Part shown: positions 30,721 through 38,579 of the stretch, piece by piece
Numbering within the stretch: the first letter of the stretch is position 1
Layout: the number at the start of each line of letters is the position of its first letter
Translations under genes and position numbers: made by a program
From: Paulinella micropora
Lineage: Eukaryota; Cercozoa; Imbricatea; Euglyphida
NCBI GenBank assembly: GCA_009731375.1
Contig: BJOX01000031.1
Coordinates: 1,161,477-1,202,153, forward strand
Direction: 5' to 3'
DNA length: 40,677 bases
The notes under the pieces: generated by a model
The model's input: only the letters and a program-made list of their open reading frames with translations
Told to the model about the DNA's origin: nothing
The model's database searches: none

Positions 30721-30883
30721 TAGCTTTAACTACTTTTACATTGTCATCCCTCTGCTTATATTGTTCATAGAAAGATACAATGTCAGGCATAGTCCATTTA
30801 ATTGTTGGCTTTTTTATTTAGCCGTCAACGTTCCATTTTTCAATTTCATTCAAGTAGTCCTGTTTGGTGCTCAGGTCAGTCAT
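30721..30883 (-). pseudogene. broken small ORF in the AT-rich island
   Basis: Starts with ATG at 30883 (MTDLSTKQDYLNEIEKWNVD) and hits TAA after 21 codons. The same frame stays open and protein-like after the stop, up to the junction with the retroelement. Either a short gene plus chance frame, or a gene broken by a stop and truncated. Family unknown. Confidence 0.4.
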
Positions 30884-30895
30884 TGATATATATTA

Positions 30896-31126
30896 TTATA
30901 TTATTTTTATTACAAATATTTTTTTTACTTCACTTTTAATGTCTGTAAATTTCTTAAACCACGGCTGACGGATAACACATTCCAAATATGGCTTATCAAT
31001 AACCGCTACATCTTGAATTTTCTTCCCGCGATATTTACCAAATGGAAAAGTATCCTTTGGCTTTGATGAATTACTATCCTCAATTTCCTTTATTTGGTCT
31101 TTAATTACCTTTTGAATATCTTTCAA
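30896..31126 (-). CDS. small ORF with an FPFGKYRGKK-type domain
   Basis: The frame encodes a Lys-rich helix, then TFPFGKYRGKKIQDVAVID and KPYLECVIRQPWF. This pattern (F-FGKYKGK, D-YL-W, QxWF) is the small domain found at the C-terminus of exodeoxyribonuclease X-like proteins and in DUF3820-type proteins, common in phages and large DNA viruses. There is no ATG at the start (TTG at 31124-31126; frame open a little further upstream), so it may be a fragment. Base composition is visibly more AT-rich than the flanks. Domain assignment is from motif memory only. Confidence 0.5.
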   Translation of the reverse strand: MKDIQKVIKDQIKEIEDSNSSKPKDTFPFGKYRGKKIQDVAVIDKPYLECVIRQPWFKKFTDIKSEVKKIFVIKII

Positions 31127-31249
31127 TGTGAAGGTTTCATTTTTGTTTCAATTGAAAATTTTCAAACTTCTCGCATAGTCTGGTGAGGGTTGTCATTGGT
31201 CTATCTAGACTGGTAAAAAATTTATAGACAAAAAAAATTCATTAATTAT

Positions 31250-31597
31250 TTACCAACTTTCAATACAGAGCACATTTTTTTTTTTGAAAAAGATAAGGGG
31301 GCTCAGGACACCACGAAAAAATAAGAAAAGGGGGTTAAGGGAGCTTAGTATTAATGTTTGCGCAAAAGTGTGATTTTCTAGTTTTGCTCGTTTATGTTGA
31401 TTAATAGGAGAGCGAAATATGTAGGCATCACCCCCCGGATAGCCGGTAAAAAGTACCCTTTTTCTGGTGTCAGGTGCACCTAGTTTTTTCCCATTATTTT
31501 CAATATCGTTTGGCCGGATTTGACCTAATGCCATTTTAACCTTGGTCTGTTGCAGTTTTCTTTTCGGCTTCACTGAGCTAATATAACGAGACATCAT
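31250..31597 (-). CDS. unidentified ORF in the AT-rich island
   Basis: A 115-codon ORF starting MMSRYISSVKPKRKLQQTKV. The first about 70 residues are basic and protein-like (RKRVLFTGYPGGDAYIFR), the rest is hydrophobic and less convincing. It has the same strand and composition as the neighbouring FGKYRGK ORF, suggesting a common origin. No function assigned. Confidence 0.35.
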   Translation of the reverse strand: MMSRYISSVKPKRKLQQTKVKMALGQIRPNDIENNGKKLGAPDTRKRVLFTGYPGGDAYIFRSPINQHKRAKLENHTFAQTLILSSLNPLFLFFRGVLSPLIFFKKKNVLCIESW

Positions 31598-31659
31598 TCT
31601 CTTTTGGGGATTTGTGTCTGGTTGTATTACCGACTTTTTATTGAGCTATCTTCGGGGAT

Positions 31660-32479
31660 TGTAACATTGGAGTCACCAGCACAAGGCTGATTTCTTTTCT
31701 GGCTTGTTTTTGGAACAGCAGAAAGAAAAATTGGACAGACCTATCTCTTCTGAGTAGGTGTTCCAAAAAACAAATACTCCAGCACATCCCCACACAGCTC
31801 TTTTTGCAAAACTAGACGTCTAGGCGTTTGTGAGTAGGTGTCTCAGTACCCTCTCCACAGCCTGTATCTGTGTCCTCACAAGGAGGCCAGACACCAGACC
31901 TCGTAGCTGTTCTTTTGTTCTCTCTTGAGACAGAGACAGAGTAGGTCAACAGACGTACAAACAAACACTCACAGATACAAACAAACTTGAAGGACACGAG
32001 CGTAGTACTCTACCTTTCAAGTCTGTGCACTTTGTTGCCTCTCAAACCACACACATCAGAGTATTTTTGCAAATCTCTGACTGTCTTTCGACAATAGGTC
32101 TGAACAAGTGTCAGACGACAAGTCGACTTCTCAAGGAGTGCTTCTCTAGCCTCTTTGACATTATCTGTACATAGGTCCTCGTACCTCATAACAGATACAA
32201 CAACAAAAAGAGAAAAAGAAAAGAGGAGTGGAGAAGGAGATCAAATTTTCAGAGAAAGTCGTACAGATTACTTCTTTCTCACAAAAAAAAAAAAAAATAC
32301 ATATGACATAGAGGTGAGACGCTCTCTCTCTATACTGTCTTTTCGTGTTTTCTCTCTATTCGTTCCTCATAGACGAACAGAGCAATTACGGGGTAGAAAC
32401 AACTCTGTCTCATCCGTATTCCTTCAGCGTCCATGTCTACTAGGTTAGCTCACTCTCTGACAGGAAGGAGGGGGGGAGA
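31660..32479 (+). other. 5' LTR/leader of the plus-strand element, limits uncertain
   Basis: No gene is present. It starts at TGTAACA, contains repeats of gagtaggtgt, purine-rich stretches and an A run (32283-32297). I could not identify an LTR end or a convincing primer-binding site. An ATG at 32433 opens a short frame that differs from the gag frame. Confidence 0.4.
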
Positions 32480-34945
32480 GTGAGCGAACCCCAGGAAACG
32501 AAGGAGGAGTTCGTTGACCCTCATGCAGAAGGAGGAGATCTGGCACTTTCCTTTGACACAGGAGGAGCAGAGAATCAATTTTTTACTGCGCCTTCCTTTG
32601 ACACAGGAGGAGCAGAGGAAGTCGAGGAGGAGGAGAAGGGAGGAGAGGAAGCGAGGTTTGTGGCCGAATATGGCAAACTAAGTAAGAAGGAGTTTGAGGA
32701 GAAGAAAGGGAAGGATGAGGCCTATAAATGGCTATACATTCCCCAAGAAATGCGATGGGGACAACCCTTGAAGAAGGAGGACATCTGTTACCCTCTCCCA
32801 AGGCAAGCTCTGCCTCTGGCAGAATTCCTCAGAGACGACGGTGCACAGTTACAGGTGCAACATGTCTCATTTGGGGACAATATGTCTTTACTGGAGCTAC
32901 TCGACCTCTCATGGACAGTGTTTGAGTGTACTATACTCTTTGAGTACCAGACTGGAAAGACTGTGCCATGGAACACAAGAGCACTGGCTAGGTTGCTCGA
33001 TCCTGGTCAGGACATTAATTCAATAAAGAGAGTGGAAAAGGAGTTTAAGTTCAGGAATCCAAAAGGACAGATCCATGTCATGGATGTGTCTCTGAAACTT
33101 ATGGAGGCCAAGTTAGTGGACCTGGGTAAACTCCAACACACCCAGTTTGGCAGGGACCTTCACCCGGCCCTGAGGGAAATAGAAGGCGAAGCTGGAGGGG
33201 TGACGAGGATGAAGAAGCTGCATGCGGCCTTGGTGAAGGATGACGCATGGAAGAGGTGGGTCTTCACGAAGGATCATACGATCTTGGAGGGGACGGCCGC
33301 ACCACCCCCCACCAATAAAGCGGGAGAGAAGGAGTTGGCGGAGAAGGCCTTGTTCCTTCGGAAGGCAGCTGAGATCCTGTCTTTTTTTCATCATGCCCAA
33401 GAGCTGTATATCAAAGAGCTAGCGGCTGAGAAAGAAAAGAAGGAGATGGAGGCAAAGATTGCATTAGCCAAGGCGGCGGGAACAAAGGGACCGAAATATT
33501 CCTCTGGATCTTATATGGCTCCCTCGGGCCGCTCCGCCCCGTCAGCCCACACAGCCCCTTCGGCCCCTGCGACTAGCTCAGCGCCTACCACTGTCATTGT
33601 CAACAGTAATGACAAAAAGGACAGACAGGCTATCATACAGGCCTTCCAAAAATATACAAAGTCCGATGCCACTGCTCTGACGCTGTATGCAGAGACAGCG
33701 AGTCAGAAGGACACGGATGCGAACCTTCGAGACAAGCTCAGAAGAATTGATGCTTGTATGAAGCAGCATCCAACGGACGAAACACAGGAGTATGAGGCGT
33801 TGTACACCTTGTTGGACCCATCAATCATCACACAAGGGTTTGATGTTGGGGAGTACAAGGCGATGAGAGCGGTAGAGGTGGCGGCTAGGAGAGCAGCCTC
33901 AGACCTGCAATGCACGGTGCCAGTTGCCGTCCTCTTGCAATACTTTAAAACTCATGGGTATCAGCACCTGTGCACTGGTACTTTGATTGGGTTTGAGATT
34001 TTTCAAGAGGTGAACGAAGGGCTGGGCATTGGCACGAGGTTGGCAGCGATCCTCACTGAGGTCAGCGCCAAGTACGGGCTCTTTTATAGCCGGAAGTCTA
34101 TCATTTTGTACTTCCTGAGTGCTTTGTGTACACGACACCCGAGCAAGCTCGCAAGGATCATACAGTCCTGTCCGACCTTCACGGCGGTGAAGACGGCGGA
34201 TTTTTTAGAAACGAATATATACGAGAGGACTGTAGCGGCTACTCCGCCGGGCGACCTGTTCAAGGAGGTGCTCGACGCGTGTTCCGAATTGGACACGGCC
34301 ACCGAGTCATTCTCCAGTGCCGCGACACAGGGGGTTGGAGGTGCTCAAGCAGCACATGCAACTCGAACGGCAGGTCTCAAGAGGGGGAGAGATGAGCCGA
34401 CGCCGTGCTACCGCTATTTTTCATACATGGCGTGTAAGCATGAGGCACAGAAAGGAGTAGGCAATTGCCTCTTCAGCCACGACTCTCTTGATGATAGGCA
34501 GCGAAATCTTTTCCTTAGAGAGCTCGAAGGCATGAAAAAGACCATGTACGCCATGTACAAGAAGGAGTTGGAGGAGGGGAGGTGGAATGCGAATATGGTC
34601 TCGGATGCGGAGTTCCGGGAGGCCATCATTTACTTCCTTGACAGAATGAAGAGAAGGGAGAAGAGAGAGACATCGGGCCGATCAAAGGCGCCGACTAGAG
34701 GAGGAGGAGAGACGAGAGGATCGTCACGAGGGTCCCGAGGGACACCAAGAGGGGCGGCACCACGAGGACGAGGCTTTCGTGGAAGGGGAGGACGGACCCC
34801 AGCGCGCCCTCCCAGAGGACACGGATACTGGAATTATAGCACCAGTTCCAGCTCCAACTACCCCCAGCAAGCTTATACCGCTACGGAGGGGGGACGTCAA
34901 GACGAAGACACCGGCTCAGGTGAGCGTGTTGTCGTCGTAGACTGA
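32480..34945 (+). CDS. gag-like polyprotein with CCCH finger and RGG tail
   Basis: An 822-codon frame ending in TGA at 34943-34945. It should form the particle and bind element RNA. N-terminal: acidic, with a duplicated SFDTGGAE block. Middle (about 100-600): mixed helical, no family recognised, including an Ala/Ser/Pro linker near 350-375. Residues 643-667 hold a CX8CX10CX3H cluster (C643, C652, C663, H667) in place of the usual CCHC knuckle. Residues about 735-780 are RG/RGG-rich. There is no ATG at the beginning: the first possible start in the long frame is GTG at 32480 and the first in-frame ATG is near codon 90. An ATG at 32433 lies in another frame, separated by a G homopolymer. Confidence 0.75.
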   Translation: MSEPQETKEEFVDPHAEGGDLALSFDTGGAENQFFTAPSFDTGGAEEVEEEEKGGEEARFVAEYGKLSKKEFEEKKGKDEAYKWLYIPQEMRWGQPLKKEDICYPLPRQALPLAEFLRDDGAQLQVQHVSFGDNMSLLELLDLSWTVFECTILFEYQTGKTVPWNTRALARLLDPGQDINSIKRVEKEFKFRNPKGQIHVMDVSLKLMEAKLVDLGKLQHTQFGRDLHPALREIEGEAGGVTRMKKLHAALVKDDAWKRWVFTKDHTILEGTAAPPPTNKAGEKELAEKALFLRKAAEILSFFHHAQELYIKELAAEKEKKEMEAKIALAKAAGTKGPKYSSGSYMAPSGRSAPSAHTAPSAPATSSAPTTVIVNSNDKKDRQAIIQAFQKYTKSDATALTLYAETASQKDTDANLRDKLRRIDACMKQHPTDETQEYEALYTLLDPSIITQGFDVGEYKAMRAVEVAARRAASDLQCTVPVAVLLQYFKTHGYQHLCTGTLIGFEIFQEVNEGLGIGTRLAAILTEVSAKYGLFYSRKSIILYFLSALCTRHPSKLARIIQSCPTFTAVKTADFLETNIYERTVAATPPGDLFKEVLDACSELDTATESFSSAATQGVGGAQAAHATRTAGLKRGRDEPTPCYRYFSYMACKHEAQKGVGNCLFSHDSLDDRQRNLFLRELEGMKKTMYAMYKKELEEGRWNANMVSDAEFREAIIYFLDRMKRREKRETSGRSKAPTRGGGETRGSSRGSRGTPRGAAPRGRGFRGRGGRTPARPPRGHGYWNYSTSSSSNYPQQAYTATEGGRQDEDTGSGERVVVVD

Positions 34946-34948
34946 CGG
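34943..34948 (+). promoter_or_regulatory. candidate readthrough stop, UGA-CGG, between gag and pol
   Basis: TGA is the only stop between gag and pol. The frame before and after it is the same and stays open through 25 codons to the pol ATG at 35021 and beyond. UGA followed by CGG is a known type II readthrough context in plant viruses. Readthrough here is inferred. Confidence 0.6.
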
Positions 34949-35020
34949 GAGGAGAAGAGAGAGGAAAAGAAGAGAGAGAAGGAGATAAAAACTGTTCTTT
35001 TTAATCCGACAGTCACAGTT

Positions 35021-38000
35021 ATGCCTACTGTTGATGAACAGGATACGAACGGTTCCGTTCCTCCCAGACGTGAAGGTGAAGGCACACAGCCTCACAAGCC
35101 TCAAGGTAAGCACTTGCTAGTTCATCCTTCGAGAGCTAATATGATAAATGATGCGAATAGGAAGGCGAAGAAGGCGATGGAGGAGAGGAAGCCGAAACCA
35201 AAGGCTAGGTCTTCTCCTACGAAGAAGCAGCGGACCGTACCCCCGCCAAAGGACTCAATAGTCTCTGCTATAGACACGAGTACACTCGGTGTACCAGACT
35301 CTGTCCAAAAGACACTCGAGATACCGGAAGCCCCGGAGACTCAAGAAGTTAAGTTGGCGGAAAAGGGGGGAGAACGAGAAGAGGACAAGGAACTTGAGCT
35401 TAGACTCAAAACCCTAGAACGAAAAATTCATGTGCTAGCGGCTAGTTTACATAGACCAGACGCGCTATGCTACACTGACCTCTTTTGTGAAACTTTACAA
35501 ACCACATTAAAAGTTGGTAATGATACGATGGCGAATATTAATATTGTCGGCCAGAAGTTTTTGAATAGTCACCGGACATGGGTGGACAAAAACATTAGAA
35601 AAACAAAGGGGACCCTAAAAGGGGTAGGCAGCCGTACGGAAATTACGGGCATCGTCACATTAATTTTCAAATTGAAATCCGGTCGAGTATATCGTGCGGA
35701 CCTCTATGTTGTCCCCGATTACCACGGTTCAATCCTGCTGTCGTATGACCAATTGGCTACGATGGGGGCTGTGATCGATTGCGCCGCACGGCGGGTGATT
35801 TATGGAGTGAAGAATGGAGAGGAGGAGGATATTAATCCGATGACTGCTACTGACTCATACGAGGCTTTTGAGCTGAGTCTAGCAACGGAGAGGAAAAAGT
35901 TGGCCTTCGTACATGAGGCAACTGAAGCCTATGTACACCCCTATGTCACAGTGCCGGAGGAACTGACCTGGACCGACAATTGGGAGACGGAGATGCAGGC
36001 GTATACGGTTACGATTCCCGCATGGGACAGAAAGTCTATTGATGACTTAGTCGTAGCGCGTAATGAGGAGATAATATGTGTTGCGAAACAGTGCCCGTCG
36101 TTGGCCAGATTCGCAGAAGGTGGCGGGGCAGATGTCCATATTACTAATGGCTACTGTTACCATGCGAAGGTGTCAGATGAGAAGAGAGAGGCGTTTGTGC
36201 CAAGGAGGAAGGGGCGTATCCCCGATACTCCAGCGGATGACATTAAAACTTTTATCACGAACTTTTGGGGCGATGTGCCTACCTGGCCGCGCTCATTAAC
36301 TGAAGTGAAAAAGTGTCTACGGACTCTATTTGAGAGTAACAAGCCGTATACTGTCATTCTGCCATACAATGAGAAGGCGATCTGGGCACAGGAGATAAGG
36401 GACCGGCTTATTGATCATCCTATACCTGTTCCTTCTCGCAAGCAACAGTTAGTGGTGGCTTGTCGACTCGGGTCTCGGGAGCAGAGCAGTGCATACAAGC
36501 AAAAGCTCAGAGCCCAGGACAAGTTGAAATTGATACCTCAAGCTTTCACATGCTTTGATGGTTTCTACACCCGTAAGGCTCCGATACAATACGCGAACCT
36601 TATTGATATGCTTGTCGGGCTGGGTCATGATGATGAGCCGGACACAGTCACGTATGAAAGAACGGGACTAGACGATTTGTCCGAGGAAGATTTGAGTTTG
36701 GAGGAGGACTTAGCGCCCCTCAAGGAGCATAAGAAGATGTCGGAGGAAGATTTCCAAGCGGCGGCGCGGAAAATTTTAGAAGAAGGAGTGGGTTCGGAGA
36801 GAGAGAAGGCGTTTCTCAAAGCTAAGATGGAGGCGTACAGAGAAATTTTCGACCCTCCTCGGGCAGGTGGTGTAAAGTCGGATGACTTCACTGCTGTCAT
36901 TTACAAGATACCGGGTGCGGAGCCATCTCCGGCACCACGGAGGGCAAATTTGAGCATACATGAGGCAAAAATAGCGGAGGAGAATGTGAGACAGTTGCTC
37001 GATGAGGACTTTATTGAGAGATCTACATCTCCAATTGTCTCTCAACCGAAAATCGTCCCTAAGCCAGGAGGAGAATGGCGCTTGACGATCAATTATGCCC
37101 GTGTGAATAAGGTGCTAGAGGAAGAGAGAAATCCTCTGCCGACCTTAGAAGAAGGCAGAAGGGTGCTGCGGAATGCTAAATTCTATTCGGTCATTGACCT
37201 TAAGAACGGCTTCTGGCAGATACCACTGGACGAGAAATCCAGATGGCTGACTGCATTCGTTGTGGGTATGGAAATATACCAGTGGAAGGTGCTTCCAATG
37301 GGACTCAAACAGGCCCCGGGGCTCTTTCAGAAGGCGATGCAGAAGATGTTGAGCGGTCAATATGACGACCAGTCGGAGGATGGTTTTATGAGAAGGAGAG
37401 GACAGAAGGCGGGAGAATATGCATTTTGTTACATCGATGACATCATCGTATACTCTAACACAATGGAAGAGCATATCGATCACTTGTCAGATGTCTTCAG
37501 GCGCATCGGAGCTTTTGGCCTGAAATGCAACCTAAAGAAATGTCAGCTTGCCAGGACAAGTGTGACGTATTTGGGTTACGAGATTTCTCATAATAGGGTC
37601 TCGATATCGCGCGAAAAGAGGGAGGAGATCATGAGTAGACAGTTGCCAAAGAATCGCACGGAGTTACACTCTTTTCTTGCGATGGCACAGTACTACAGCC
37701 AGTTCATACCCGATTGGGGTGCAACTCGGGCTAAGCTGGAGAAGATGATTGATTTTGGAGACTTTGAGAAGTGGGATGAGGAGGCTTTGCAGGCGTTTAA
37801 TACGCTCAAAGATCTCATTTACAAAGATCCCAAGGACGGCGGATTAGTACTTATGATGCCCGACTTTACGAAGCCGTTCGTAGTCGACACGGATGCATCT
37901 AAGTTTGCGATTGGCGCGGTGCTGCAACAGGAAGATGAGGAGAAAAAGTTGCGCCCGATCATGTTTATTAGTAGAAAGCTGTGTGCGGCGGAGCGAAATT

Positions 38001-38359
38001 ACTGCACGCGACAGAGGGAGGCGTTGGCAGTAGTATGGGCTCTCAAGAGGCTCAGAGAATACTTGTGGGGAGGACCTCTATTCACGGTTAGGACCGATCA
38101 TCACAACCTTCTTTGGTTGATGAATCATGAACAAACCGGCCGTTTGGCGCGGTGGCAAGCTTTCTTGTCATGTTTCAATTTCACGATGGTCTACTTACCG
38201 GGAAAGCGAAACGTAGTCGCTGATAGCCTTTCCAGGCTAGAGTTTCAGTCGGAGGTGTCGGCTCTCGTATCATCAGTGGAGATGATGGACCTGTCCACGG
38301 ACAAGGTATACGAGGTGAGCCACATAGAGGCGATGCAGATGGCAAGAGGCGTTCGTTAT
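35021..38359 (+). CDS. pol polyprotein: protease, RT, RNase H (left contig)
   Basis: Protease-like region at residues about 160-265: NDTMANINIV with Asp168, then VVPDYHGSILLSYDQLATMG. RT from about 640: VPKPGGEWRLTINYARVNKV, VIDLKNGFWQIPL (Asp726), LPMGLKQAPGLFQKAMQ and YIDD (804-807). Between the QKAMQ helix and YIDD there is an extra loop of about 25 residues. RNase H: TDAS (Asp958), REALAVVWALK, RTDHHNLLWL. The ATG at 35021 is the first in the frame after gag; the frame itself continues back to the gag UGA. The sequence ends in a 217-N gap. Confidence 0.92.
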
Positions 38360-38576
38360 NNNNNNNNNNNNNNNNNNNNNNNNNNNNNNNNNNNNNNNNN
38401 NNNNNNNNNNNNNNNNNNNNNNNNNNNNNNNNNNNNNNNNNNNNNNNNNNNNNNNNNNNNNNNNNNNNNNNNNNNNNNNNNNNNNNNNNNNNNNNNNNNN
38501 NNNNNNNNNNNNNNNNNNNNNNNNNNNNNNNNNNNNNNNNNNNNNNNNNNNNNNNNNNNNNNNNNNNNNNNNNNNN
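38360..38576. other. 217-N gap, probably artificial
   Basis: Sequence to the right (38580-39738) repeats 37200-38359 with about five differences and then continues where the left copy stops. The two contigs therefore seem to overlap, and the gap may not represent real missing DNA. Confidence 0.75.
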
Positions 38577-38579
38577 ACG

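Larger units (their letters stand above)
30721..31659. other. AT-rich inserted island, possibly viral in origin
   Basis: A 0.94-kb block, clearly more AT-rich than both flanking retroelements, without microsatellites or introns, carrying three minus-strand ORFs or fragments. It begins where the minus-strand gypsy ORF is cut and ends before a TGTAACA that may start the next LTR. An alternative is that it is the 5' LTR of the plus-strand element, but coding-like antisense ORFs argue against that. Confidence 0.45.

Noticed and set aside
31655-31680. LTR end plus primer-binding site (ttggagtcaccagc)
   Set aside because: TTGG after TGTAACA could be read as an LTR end and PBS, but no matching LTR start upstream is certain and the complementary tRNA cannot be checked. 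Kept only as a possible LTR start.
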